In this document: positions 16,189 through 25,344 of the stretch, piece by piece | Position numbering within the stretch: the stretch's first letter is position 1 | How the letters are laid out: every line of letters starts with the position of its first letter | NCBI GenBank assembly: GCA_019359175.1 | Contig: JAHHHU010000023.1 | Span: forward strand, 1-64,000 | Length of the DNA: 64,000 bases | DNA from: Phormidium tanganyikae FI6-MK23 | GTDB taxonomy: Bacteria > Cyanobacteriota > Cyanobacteriia > Leptolyngbyales > Leptolyngbyaceae | Direction: 5' to 3' | Notes under the pieces: generated by a model | The model's database searches: none | What the model was told of the DNA's origin: nothing | What the model saw: the letters and a program-made list of their open reading frames with translations, nothing else | Translations under genes and position numbers: made by a program

Positions 16189-16893
16189 GCTATCGGGATA
16201 TCGAGAAAATGATGCTGTATCGCGGCATCGAGGTGACGTATGAAACGATTCGAGAATGGTGCCAGAAATTCGGACAGCAATACGCGAATCAGCTTCGCCG
16301 TAAACGTCCTTACCTTACAGATAAATGGCATTTAGATGAAGTGGTGGTGACGATCAAGAAGCAACAATATTATTTGTGGCGAGCCGTGGATTCTGAAGGG
16401 AACGTACTGGAGGTGTTGCTGCAACAGCGGCGAGACACGAAGGCCGCACGTCGATTCCTTTCGCAAACTGCTGAAAAAACGAGGCTTTGTGCCACGGGTG
16501 ATTGTTACCGACAAACTCAAGAGTTACGAAGCAGCAAAGAGAAGCAGCAAAGAAGCAAGTGATGAAGAACGTGGAGCATCGACCGCACAAAGGGTTGAAC
16601 CATCGAGCCGAGAACTCCCATCAACCGACACGAGTGCGAGAACGACGAATGCGACGCTTCAAATCCCCTGGACAAGCCCAACGATTTCTCTCTGCTTTTG
16701 GACCGATTCGAGCACACTTCCACCCGAAACAACATCAACTGACTGCACCCCGATATCGCCAAGAACTGCGCCAACGATTTGAAGATTGGCGAGAAGTTGC
16801 TGGGCTAAAATCGGTTGCGTAAATTGAGCGAACCTAGCGATTGCGGGATGATTGTGCTTAATCTTGAACATCTCCGGTTAAGTTGACAATACC
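16189..16893 (+). mobile_element. IS6-family element, 5'-truncated with frameshifted transposase
   Basis: Transposase sequence begins at codon ~25 of the family (RDIEKMMLYRGIEVTYET) and carries the first catalytic Asp in KWHLDEVVVTIKK. The frame then shifts near 16460 and again near 16550, so the rest (VPRVIVTDKLKSYEAAK; HRPHKGLNHRAENSHQPTR; FEDWREVAGLKSVA) lies in other frames. The right inverted repeat is at 16874-16893; the left end is missing. It is inactive. It matches the copy at 59257-59923. Confidence 0.85.
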
Positions 16894-17060
16894 GTTGGCA
16901 GTTTCCAGATGGTTAGAGCAAGACACGTACGCTCTACCGTTCTAAATTCTTAATTTACTCTGCCTGATTTGAGGAATGAGAGATGCTTCGTGTGAAGCTT
17001 GATAAGAATATTATCTCTCGATCAAATAGTACACATCAATCAAGCCAAAGGATTTAGACA

Positions 17061-17396
17061 ATGTTGCGTCCAATGACATCAGCAATCGCAGTTCTCGCGA
17101 CCCTTGGAATTTCCGCTACCTCTGTTAATGCTGCACCGGATCGCTGGGAGTATATGGGCATTGCGTCCACTGGAGAGAAGGTTTATCTCAACCTGGATTC
17201 AATTCAATTAGAGCCTCGGCGCACTGGATATTTTTTCACTTATCAAATCGGTAATGATCGACCGATGGCTTTTACAAACTGCGATGGTCAGTTTCAAGTC
17301 GCAGATCGTAATGAGGTTTATGGAGAGTTTATGAAACCTCAGTCTGAGGCAATTCGTAAAATGCTGGGACGAGCTTGCACTTATCGCGCCCGTTAG
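17061..17396 (+). CDS. Secreted protein, surface-adhesin E-like
   Basis: 111 residues with a signal peptide (MLRPMTSAIAVLATLGISAT … VNAA), then a small β-rich domain (DRWEYMGIASTGEKVYLNLD; FFTYQIGNDRPMAFTNCDGQ) with two Cys that could pair. The 'W-x-x-hG-s-x-G-x-hYhNhDSIQ' pattern recalls adhesin-E-like proteins of unknown function in cyanobacteria. An AAGGATTT site precedes the ATG. Export is well supported; the family name is tentative. Confidence 0.6.
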   Translation: MLRPMTSAIAVLATLGISATSVNAAPDRWEYMGIASTGEKVYLNLDSIQLEPRRTGYFFTYQIGNDRPMAFTNCDGQFQVADRNEVYGEFMKPQSEAIRKMLGRACTYRAR

Positions 17397-17411
17397 CGTT
17401 GCTTGTTGTAG

Positions 17412-17699
17412 TTAGCAGTACGCAGTAATATCTTCTCCACATACATCAGCCAAGTAGCAGAGTGCTTTGAATCGTAAACTTACCAACTGTTCATAGAACG
17501 GATTCAGTTTGCACATCGGCGGAATGTGGAGGAGAACACGACCGAAGCAGCGAATATCGCGTTCAAAGGGACACTGGGAAGGAATTAAACGGCAGAAGAA
17601 ATGTGCGGTTTCTGAGTTATGAATCTCAATTGCTTCTAGTTTCTGAGTGATGGGCTGGAGTAGATGAACTGTGAATGTGTTGGGTGTATGGTTCAACAT
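17412..17699 (-). CDS. Mo-dependent nitrogenase C-terminal-like protein
   Basis: 95 residues from ATG 17699, with GGAG upstream. The signature IPSQCPFERDIRCFGRVLLH then IPPMCKLNPFYEQLVSLRFK and ALCYLADVCGEDITAYC matches the Mo-nitrogenase C-terminal-like family. These small stand-alone proteins are widespread in cyanobacteria, whether or not they fix nitrogen. The conserved Cys residues are present. Role unknown; the family name derives from a domain found at the end of some nitrogenase chains. It ends 15 bases from the convergent secreted-protein gene. Confidence 0.8.
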   Translation of the reverse strand: MLNHTPNTFTVHLLQPITQKLEAIEIHNSETAHFFCRLIPSQCPFERDIRCFGRVLLHIPPMCKLNPFYEQLVSLRFKALCYLADVCGEDITAYC

Positions 17700-17963
17700 G
17701 ATCGGTCTCCTGAATGCCTGAATGTAGAGGGTGGCTTCGTTATCTGATACTGCTTTATATGATCGAGATTGGGCTGTTATGCAACGTGATAATCTCATCC
17801 ACACATCGAGATCGAGGCATTCCGACTGGAACTGAAATAATTACCCAATCGGTTAATCAAGCTGGATGAGATGCGAGAAGGCAAGTCACAAAACAGCTTC
17901 TTGATCGTTGGAAAGAGTGCTGGGGGTGGTAGATTATAGTGATCTTGTACTAGCCCACACGTA

Positions 17964-19052
17964 ATGAGCCAGATTCGCAAGATTATCCACATCGATATGG
18001 ATGCGTTCTACGCCTCAGTCGAACAGCGAGATCATCCCCAATATCAAGGGAAACCGATCGCGGTCGGCAGTTCTCCGACTCAACGTGGGGTCGTCTGTGC
18101 TGCGAGTTATGAAGCAAGAGTTTTCGGGATTCACTCTGCGATGCCGTCTAAACTTGCGATCCAGCGCTGCCCTCATCTCATCTTTGTCAAACCTCGCTTT
18201 GAAGTCTATCGAGCCGTCTCTGAGCAGATTCACGCCATCTTTGAGCGCTACACCGACCTGATCGAACCTGTGGCACTGGATGAAGCTTACTTGGATGTGA
18301 CAGAGAGCAAATCGAGTTTGCCGTACGCAAGTGCGATCGCTAGAGAAATTAGAGCTTCTATCCACCAAGAAACGAGCTTAACCGCTTCCGCCGGAGTGTC
18401 CTTCAACAAGTTCTTAGCGAAGATGGCAACCGGGATGAACAAGCCCAACGGATTAACTGTGATTCTGCCGGATCAAGCTGAGCAGGTGATCGAGCAACTT
18501 GCGATCGAGAAATTCCACGGGATCGGAAAGGTGAGCGCAACGAGAATGCGAGAACTGGGCATCTGTACCGGGGCAGATTTGAAGCAACGCTCTGAAGCCG
18601 AATTAGTGCAGGAGTTTGGCAAAATCGGGCATCACTACTTCAAAATTGCGCGAGGGCAGGATGATCGCATGGTGGAAGCGAACCGGGTTCGTAAATCACT
18701 GGGTGCAGAAACCTCATTTGCTCAGGATTTAACCGATCGTGCCGTGATGCTTCATGAACTTGAAACGATCGCGCAGGATGTTTGTCACCGTTTAGAACGA
18801 CATCAAGCCAAGGGACGCACTCTGACGCTGAAGGTGAAGTTTGGCAACTATCAGCAAATCACGCGCAGCAGGACGATGCTGGCTCCGATTTGGGAGGTGG
18901 GAGATACGATCGCTGTTGCACAGGGATTATTTGAAGCGGTGGATTTAGAAGGGCGAACTGTACGACTGTTAGGAATTTCCTTATCGAATTTGGGAGATTC
19001 CCATTTGGAGACTGAGATGCGATCGTCATTAGTGCAGTTAGCCTTGTTTTAG
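17964..19052 (+). CDS. dinB: DNA polymerase IV (Y-family translesion polymerase)
   Basis: 362 residues, the normal length for DinB. The catalytic motifs are intact: HIDMDAFYASVEQRD at the N-terminus and EPVALDEAYLDVTES near residue 105. The steric-gate region and SYEARVFGIHSAMPS are also intact. A helix-hairpin-helix (FHGIGKVSATRMRELGI) and the little-finger domain (SLGAETSFAQDL … TLKVKFGNYQQITRS) follow. It copies past damaged bases at low fidelity. The C-terminus ends LVQLALF, close to the QxxLxLF β-clamp motif. A four-base gap precedes the next small gene. Confidence 0.95.
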   Translation: MSQIRKIIHIDMDAFYASVEQRDHPQYQGKPIAVGSSPTQRGVVCAASYEARVFGIHSAMPSKLAIQRCPHLIFVKPRFEVYRAVSEQIHAIFERYTDLIEPVALDEAYLDVTESKSSLPYASAIAREIRASIHQETSLTASAGVSFNKFLAKMATGMNKPNGLTVILPDQAEQVIEQLAIEKFHGIGKVSATRMRELGICTGADLKQRSEAELVQEFGKIGHHYFKIARGQDDRMVEANRVRKSLGAETSFAQDLTDRAVMLHELETIAQDVCHRLERHQAKGRTLTLKVKFGNYQQITRSRTMLAPIWEVGDTIAVAQGLFEAVDLEGRTVRLLGISLSNLGDSHLETEMRSSLVQLALF

Positions 19053-19056
19053 AGCC

Positions 19057-19188
19057 ATGTCAGAAGTTCCGAGACAATTCACACCCGAAGAACTGAACGA
19101 ATGGCAGCAACGATTGGAGGAAGCCGATCGCCGCAACATTCTCTGCCATTGTCGGGAATGCGAACACTTTCAGTGCAGCGAAGCTTAG
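19057..19188 (+). CDS. Small Cys-rich protein co-transcribed with dinB
   Basis: 43 residues starting four bases after the dinB stop (MSEVPRQFTPEELNEWQQRL). The C-terminal half has CHCRECEHFQC, four Cys and two His packed as in a small metal-binding knuckle. Close coupling to dinB and a terminator just downstream (19200-19252) support an operon. The family is not recognised. A role linked to the polymerase is only inference. Confidence 0.5.
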   Translation: MSEVPRQFTPEELNEWQQRLEEADRRNILCHCRECEHFQCSEA

Positions 19189-19199
19189 GACTTGTTAAA

Positions 19200-19252
19200 A
19201 AATAACTTCACGGTTTGAACTTGTTTGATTGTCTCAAAGCGTGAAGTTATTT
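19200..19252 (+). terminator. Terminator of the dinB operon
   Basis: AAATAACTTCACG at 19200-19212 pairs perfectly with CGTGAAGTTATTT at 19240-19252, around a 27-base loop. On the plus strand the stem is followed by CTTTACGG. It lies 11 bases after the small Cys-rich gene. The loop is long for a classic terminator. Confidence 0.55.
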
Positions 19253-19465
19253 CTTTACGGCTCCTTACGTGAATGGATCGCATCCAAACCTGAAGCTTGT
19301 CAGTGTGGGAGTAAAAGCGTTGAACATATTACTCGTTGGCAATTCCCAGATGGATAGTTGAGCGAATTGGGTCAAAAAGTACCCAAAAGGGTAATTCCCA
19401 TTCTCCGTAGTGATGCCCTTTAGCGGTGATGTAATCCTTGCCACTATTCACCGAGAGCATTCATC

Positions 19466-19663
19466 ATGCAGATTACAAATTCTTCTACTGCCCCCAAAAA
19501 GAGCATCTTTCACAGCACTACATTTTGGGGAGCCGTTCTAACTGCGATCGCTTCTATCTCACCTGTAGTCGCTAACAGTGTCGAAACTTATCAAAACACA
19601 GGCAGACTTGATCCAAAGGGCATTATGTGGAATATGGAAAAGCCTACGAAAAGCGAAGTCTGA
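19466..19663 (+). pseudogene. Truncated small membrane protein gene
   Basis: 65 codons, MQITNSSTAPKKSIFHSTTF then WGAVLTAIASISPVVANSVE. This resembles the N-terminal half of small cyanobacterial holin-like or phage-type membrane proteins, which normally carry a second hydrophobic segment. Here the frame diverges after LDPKGI into WNMEKPTKSEV, so the second half is lost. The family resemblance is from memory. Confidence 0.35.
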
Positions 19664-19896
19664 CGCTTTTTTCTCAAAACCTCTCCCTTCTTAACTAATA
19701 GCAATAGATGAATAAATTCAAAAAAATCAGGTTGATAAATCGTGAATTTAGCTTTTTGAAATTCAGCAGAATTTTCAGCTTATAAATGGCGAAAAGATGA
19801 GCTGAAAGTATCTGTAATGAGCGTTATTTCCACTGGTTGCAATTGGGGAAAAGTCTCGTGTAAAGTTATCATACATTTGTACTATAAAGTCATGCC

Positions 19897-20097
19897 TCAA
19901 CACGACCTGCTCCTGCACCTTATTGTCACAAGCGTCGTATTACATGGTTGAACTCTGCTGTTCCCCGTAGTCGTTTTGGGCAGGACCTGCTTTACTCCTT
20001 CGGAGCGTTTATGACGTTCTGTGAAATCCGTCGTAACAATGCCGAATACAGTGCAAGCGAATATGCTGATATTACTGCTGCTGTCGCTTGGATTTGA
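19897..20097 (+). pseudogene. Relic of a restriction-endonuclease-type gene (N-terminal domain)
   Basis: With no start codon, the plus strand reads in frame through PYCHKRRITWLNSAVPRSRF then GQDLLYSFGAFMTFCEIRRN, stopping at 20095-20097. This resembles the 'V-x-W … PRs-F-x-QD-LYsFGAFMT' end of the N-terminal domain of Mrr-type restriction proteins. The nuclease domain is absent. The flanks (19664-19896 and 20098-20226) show no gene. Confidence 0.4.
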
Positions 20098-20226
20098 CCG
20101 CAATTCGTGCAAATCTACCTTCTTTTGTTTAGCTTTGCACAAATGCAAGCCAAATTGGCATCGTGTTAAACGCAGCGGAGCAGTCACCCACCCCGCAGGT
20201 CTACACCCCGACCCTCGCTTCTAAAC

Positions 20227-21750
20227 TTAGGTTAAAGGGGAGCGACTATTGATCAAATTCCAACTTGAACCTTGAAGCGGAGCAATATATTGCCCTTGAT
20301 CGAGTTGAGTTCCATTCATGAGCCAGACAGCGTTTAGCCCAGATGCACCATTGTGCCATGCGATATCAGTGTTGCCATCTTGGTTAAAGTCCCCGGTTTG
20401 CCCAATTCGCCAATTGCTATCCTTCACAGCCGTGAAGTAGTTGCCTTCCATTAGCTGTGTTCCATTCATCAGCCAAATGGCATTTTCGCCGGTGGCGTCG
20501 TTGCGCCAAACGAGATCGGCTTTGTTATCACGGTTGAAGTCGCCTGCGCCGCTCATGACCCAGTTACGATCAGGGACGGGTTGAATGAATGCTGGCTGGG
20601 CAATGTTGGTTCCATCCATCAGCCAGATCGCATTTTCGCCAGTGGCATAATTGCGCCAAGCGAGATCGGTTTTGCCATCACCATTAAAGTCGCCGGTGCC
20701 GCCAATCGCCCAGTTTAGATCTGGGATGGTGAGGAATGACCCCGTTTCTGCAATGGTAGTGCGATCCATGAACCAAACCACGTTTTCGCCGGTGGCATTG
20801 TTACGCCATGCGATGTCTGTTTCGCCATCATTATTGAAGTCGCCGGTGCCGCCCATAACCCAGTTGCGATCAGGGACGGTAACCAGTGAATCGCTGCCGA
20901 TCAGGGTAGTGCCATCTAAGCGCCAAACCATGTTTTCTCCAGTTGCACGGTTGCGCCAGACGAGATCAGCTTTACGATCGCTATCAAAATCAGCCCCAAC
21001 GGGTAGAAACTCACGATTGGCGTTGAGGATATCAATGCCACTGAGAGTGCCGACTTGCTCGATGAACCCTGACCCGGCTCCGTTATCTTTGAAGAAGTCC
21101 AGAATCGCTAAATCCTTGGAGCGTTCAATCACTCCATCTCGATTGAGGTCGAGGACTAAGGCTGTTTCATCGCGTTTCAGCCCCAGAATACCTGGTCGCG
21201 GGCTAGAAAGGCTAATGGGAAGGTCTTGCGCTCTATCGTTTTTCAGCAGCAGTCGATCGTTACCCCCCGTATCTCGAATTTTGCTTCCTGCCGCAGAGTT
21301 AGGCTGTGGCTCTGGAATAAAGGAATAGGTATCGTCCCCTAATCTTCCTTGCAGGAAGTTGGCACCATTGCTACCCCGCAATTCATCATTCAGGTTGGTG
21401 CCCGTGAGCAGAAATCATTGGATACCAGCGAAATCCAGTTGGAATCCTGGAATGCCAAGGCGGGCAAAAGCGGTGAGGGAAAACGATTCATATCGGATTC
21501 CAGACGTTTGCTGGGAAGCCGATAGATCGAGAATCACGGTATCGATCCCATCGCCACCAGAGACGGTTACGGCAATCCCTCGGCTGGATTCATAAGGGAC
21601 TATAAAGGTATCATTACCGGCTTCACCGAACAGGCTGTCATTGCCACCGCCGCCGTTGAAAAAGTCATTGCCGTCTCCTCCATAGAAGGAGTCTGCGGCT
21701 GGAGTTCCTTCAAATACATCGTCACCTGCTGTTTTTGTATTGAATGCCAT
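20227..21750 (-). pseudogene. RTX-calcium / FG-GAP repeat surface protein with in-frame TGA
   Basis: The ATG at 21750 opens an RTX-like block (SFYGGDGNDFFNGGGGNDSL, then FGEAGND), in which the GGxGxDx nonapeptides bind Ca2+. A TGA interrupts at 21415-21417. The same frame continues (FLLTGTNLNDELRGSNGANF) into about five FG-GAP/VCBS repeats (GDFNNDGETDIAWRNNATGE and similar), with a DxDxDG calcium motif in each, to the stop at 20227. The two parts are clearly one gene of ~507 codons with a single nonsense codon. Such proteins are secreted and form β-propellers. There is no signal peptide, so type I secretion is likely. Confidence 0.8.
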
Positions 21751-22026
21751 TACTAAGTCCTGTTGTTAGGTGTAAGGTGCTGTACATCGAGGAGAGCAAG
21801 GAATACGTATCCTGACAGTTCTATTGCGCCATCGTTAAAGGGAGAAGCCTAGTCTGTGGGAGAAACCTATTGCTGGGTGACTGAAGGGCGCGATCGCTGA
21901 ATTTCATTGAGTAGAGTAGTCGTGTTCCCGCGATCGCACATCATTAAGAAGTTGAAGAATGCAGTTTGTGAAGCAAGTTCCCCCTGAGGTAATCTCAAGG
22001 CTTGGAGCCGTGAATAGAGTCAAGCG

Positions 22027-24369
22027 TTACTTCCGGTTGAGGTAGGGGGTACACATTGCTTTGTCGCTGTTACTTGCTTGCTGACTATTGTTAAGATAGT
22101 CTCGTATCAAATCACAACCAAGGAGCATCAGTTTACCCAGGTTTACAGTCCAAAGTTTGAGCGTGTTATCCCCACTTGCCAAGATAATCCTTCGCCCATC
22201 TGGACTGAAGGTAACACTCCAAACATCAGACCGATATCCATTAGAGGTATACAGTTCTTGCCCGTCCCGAATCCACAGTTTGAGCCTCTTATCCCTACTC
22301 CAAACGAAGGACTGGTATCCGCTGAAGGTGTCCAGTGCTCGCCCATCTCGAGTCCAAAGTTTGACTGTATTGTCTCTACTTGCTGAAGCAATCGTTTTCC
22401 CATCTGGGCTAAAGGCAACACTCCAAACATCGTCCTGATGCGCCTTGAAGGTGCGTAGTGCTCGCCCATCTCGGCTCCAAAGTTTGACTGTATTATCCCA
22501 ACTTGCTGAAGCAATCGTTTTCCCATCTGGGCTGAAGGCAACACTCGTAACATCGTCCTGATGTCCCTTGAAGGTGCGCAGTGCTCGCCCATCTCGGCTC
22601 CAAAGTTTGACTGTATTATCCCAACTTGCTGAAGCAATCGTTTTCCCATCTGGGCTGAAGACAACACTCGTAACAGCTTCCTGATGAATTAAACTATTAC
22701 GTTCATTAGTTTCATGAACAGCTTGTAGCAAGGTACCCAAAACTTGCATTCGCGTGTTATCTTTTTCCCAAGCAGATTTGTCCAGTTGCTTAAGCTGGTG
22801 CCCTGCTCTAAGACTTTCAAGGAGAGCATTAAAGGGTCGTTCCTGACTCAACTTATCTCTTGCCATAGCACTTTTCAAGCGGACATCTGCGGCTGCTAGT
22901 GACAGATCTGCTGCTTTCACTTCCTGCTGTGCTGCTTTCACTTCCTGCTGTGCTGCTTTCACTTCCTGCTGTGCTGCTTCTGCCAGTTTCGTTGCCTGTG
23001 ATGCAGCTAGTAAGGCAGAGATTGTACCCACGATCGTTACCCCCAACACCCCAATGCCCCAACGAATCCGCTTCCGCACCTTCGACAGTTCCATATCCTG
23101 ACTCGCCGCAAAAAAGCGGTAGTCTTCATCTGCCAGACTCCTGCCTTTTGCCGTCGCCAAAGCCTTCAACAATTCCTGATCTTGCAACAGTTGCGATTTA
23201 TCCTGACATCCCGATTCCAACCATCGCCTTAACCTTTTAGCGTAGGGGCGAAGTTCGCTCAGGGCTTGTTCAACCCAAGTGCGATCAAACACCTCCTGAT
23301 AAATCTGGTTATAACTTCTGACCCTCCCTGCCTCCTGCACTACCAGTCCAGACAATCGTAGCTCTAGCTCCTCATCACTCCCTTGTGATACCACCTCCCC
23401 ATTCTGCAAAATCTTTTGATATAGCCCCAGTATCCGCCCCACTTGCTCTGGTTTAGCAAATAATCGCTCCTGAATCGTTCTGAAATGCTTTGGAGATTCA
23501 AAGAGCCAATTTTCAATGATGTGCGATCGCACAATCTCCTCAATCCAAGCCCGTTCCTTCCCCTCCACTAATTCATCCATCTCCAACTCCTCACTCTGCT
23601 GCACCAAATCACACAGCTTCTGCGTCAAAAACGGCTGTCCTCCCGTCCAAGCCAAAATCTCTCGCAACACCGCCTCCGGATTGGGTACACAGCTCACCAA
23701 CCCTTCTGCTAAAACCAGGGATCGCTCAAACTCAAGCCCTGACAGCGAGATATCCTTACCAATGTTAAATGGCGTTTTCACTGGATCTCGTACTAAACTC
23801 GCAGGCGTTGCCACCCCAAATAGCACAAACGTCAGGCGACGGTACGCCGGATCTTCACCCCGAAGATTAAAGCAAGCCCGAATCAATGCAAAAAAATCAC
23901 TTGCATCAAACTCCAGACCCAGCACAGTATCAATTTCATCAATGAAGATCACAATCTGCCGATTTGGCAGAAACCGCAGCAAAATTTCCTGAAAATACAG
24001 ATGCAGAGATCGAATAGGCGGCAACCTCCCATGCGCCGCCCACCACTGCTCAAAATCTATCTGCTCTGACAGCCTCCCATGCAGTGCCCCTGCAAAAGCC
24101 TGATACCATTCTGCCGAGGTTCCACCACTGCCAATTGTGGTTAGATCCACCGAAATACAGTGATACTGGTCAGCTATCAGCCGTTGCATCGTCTGATTTC
24201 GCAGACTCGTTTTGCCCATCTGCCGACAGTTAAACACATAGCAAAACTCGCCTGCCTTCAACGCTTCATACAAGTGATCGTCTGCTGGGCGAAACACATA
24301 ACTCTTCGCCGTTGAAAGCAAACCGCCCCCCACTTGATATTGATAGGCAAGTTGTTGAATCTCCGGCAT
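22027..24369 (-). CDS. AAA-like (STAND) NTPase with transmembrane and WD40 repeats
   Basis: ATG 24369 follows GGAGGAG. Residues ~1-330 form an AAA-like NTPase (P-loop variant NCRQMGKTSLRNQ; Walker B IVIFIDEIDTV; GGQPFLTQKLC). One transmembrane segment (IGVLGVTIVGTISALLAA) follows, then a coiled coil with three exact AAQQEVK units, then five WD40 units. The fourth is damaged (SGYQSFVWSRDKRLKLW). This is the common cyanobacterial AAA/WD40 membrane protein, thought to act in signalling or conflict. Family members usually have seven or more blades, so this copy is short. Repeats 1-3 are nearly identical at DNA level. Confidence 0.85.
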   Translation of the reverse strand: MPEIQQLAYQYQVGGGLLSTAKSYVFRPADDHLYEALKAGEFCYVFNCRQMGKTSLRNQTMQRLIADQYHCISVDLTTIGSGGTSAEWYQAFAGALHGRLSEQIDFEQWWAAHGRLPPIRSLHLYFQEILLRFLPNRQIVIFIDEIDTVLGLEFDASDFFALIRACFNLRGEDPAYRRLTFVLFGVATPASLVRDPVKTPFNIGKDISLSGLEFERSLVLAEGLVSCVPNPEAVLREILAWTGGQPFLTQKLCDLVQQSEELEMDELVEGKERAWIEEIVRSHIIENWLFESPKHFRTIQERLFAKPEQVGRILGLYQKILQNGEVVSQGSDEELELRLSGLVVQEAGRVRSYNQIYQEVFDRTWVEQALSELRPYAKRLRRWLESGCQDKSQLLQDQELLKALATAKGRSLADEDYRFFAASQDMELSKVRKRIRWGIGVLGVTIVGTISALLAASQATKLAEAAQQEVKAAQQEVKAAQQEVKAADLSLAAADVRLKSAMARDKLSQERPFNALLESLRAGHQLKQLDKSAWEKDNTRMQVLGTLLQAVHETNERNSLIHQEAVTSVVFSPDGKTIASASWDNTVKLWSRDGRALRTFKGHQDDVTSVAFSPDGKTIASASWDNTVKLWSRDGRALRTFKAHQDDVWSVAFSPDGKTIASASRDNTVKLWTRDGRALDTFSGYQSFVWSRDKRLKLWIRDGQELYTSNGYRSDVWSVTFSPDGRRIILASGDNTLKLWTVNLGKLMLLGCDLIRDYLNNSQQASNSDKAMCTPYLNRK

Positions 24370-24671
24370 AGCTCCTCCAAACCCCATTTCGTGTGAGCGC
24401 AGACTTCTAACTTCTACCAGATTTAATCTGTCATCGAGAAATTTGTGCAGTTCTTTTCACAAACTGCGTCAACTGCTCATTTCATATCCTTCTTCTAGCA
24501 ATTTGTGCGTCTTTCTCATCAACATCCATGATCACGTATCTGCTCTGCTTTTATAAATTCAACGAGTTCAAACCCAACCTCACAACGAGAGCTAAGGTTA
24601 ACTCGATCAAAGTCTGGATGCAGTTAATGTATCAATTCACTTTCATTCCTGATTATGAGGATCAACGATCT
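24370..24671. promoter_or_regulatory. Intergenic region between divergent genes with a shared upstream element
   Basis: CGAGAAATTTGTGCAGTTCT followed by TTTCACAAACTGC at 24435-24467 is repeated with few changes at 25199-25231 (CGAGAAATTTGTACAGTCCT…). Each copy precedes a secreted-protein gene on the plus strand, by ~205 and ~115 bases. A shared operator or promoter element is plausible. No gene is seen in this stretch. Confidence 0.4.
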
Positions 24672-25112
24672 ATGACTTCTAAATCCATGACTCACCGCGC
24701 AGCGCATCTTTCCTTACTGTTGCTCTCTTTCGTTCCGGTCGCCGGACTTGTCAGTCATTTACCGTTGGGTTCAGAGGTTGCTCAAGCGGCAAACCGGGTA
24801 AGATTGTCAATCCAGCCGAATCAATCTCGCTATCTCCGAGGAACTCCACTACAAATCAATGCACAGGTTCTAGGTAGTGATCGCCGACCATTAGCTGGAG
24901 CCCCTCTTCTAGTTCAAGAAATTTACTACGATTCTGGCAGACGTAGAACTGTGGAAAGAACTCTCACCACCACTGCGACCAATGCGAGTGGAACTTTTAC
25001 ACTCAATTACCGAGTGCCAACTGATCCCAACAAAGATAAAGTCACGTTGGTCTTTGTCAATCCGGTTGCTGATGGTGATTCAGCATCTTTTGTCATTCCA
25101 ATTGGCAGGTAA
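24672..25112 (+). CDS. Secreted protein with an Ig-like domain
   Basis: From ATG 24672 (GAGGATC upstream), 146 residues. The signal peptide (AAHLSLLLLSFVPVAGLVSH) has a likely cleavage after VAQA. The remainder reads as a β-sandwich of the CarboxypepD_reg/Ig type: RLSIQPNQSRYLRGTPLQIN, TLTTTATNASGTFTLNYRVP. The 'G-x-x-x-Y-x-VP' pattern is typical of such modules. It is probably periplasmic or extracellular. It lies divergent to the AAA/WD40 gene. Upstream codons to 24528 lack a signal sequence and are ignored. Confidence 0.6.
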   Translation: MTSKSMTHRAAHLSLLLLSFVPVAGLVSHLPLGSEVAQAANRVRLSIQPNQSRYLRGTPLQINAQVLGSDRRPLAGAPLLVQEIYYDSGRRRTVERTLTTTATNASGTFTLNYRVPTDPNKDKVTLVFVNPVADGDSASFVIPIGR

Positions 25113-25344
25113 GACACGGACTGAGCCAACTCTGTTGGCTCAGTCCAGCAAATTTCTGGATCGCTGTTCTCTATCTCCTACTAGCCGCAGTCTGCGACCG
25201 AGAAATTTGTACAGTCCTTCTCACACATTGCATTAATCCGATCGCTCTCTTGCAGCAATCTAAGCAGATTTATTCTTAAGACCACTGCTTGCCCATGAAC
25301 TAGGCAAGCCATTATTTCATATTCACACCCTAGAGGATTCTGTT

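Noticed and set aside
19897-20187. 96-codon minus-strand frame
   Set aside because: Composition is poor, and the plus strand of the same stretch reads as a restriction-type relic.
22143-22667. Minus-strand repeat protein frame over the WD40 gene
   Set aside because: Out-of-frame reading of the same WD40 repeats.
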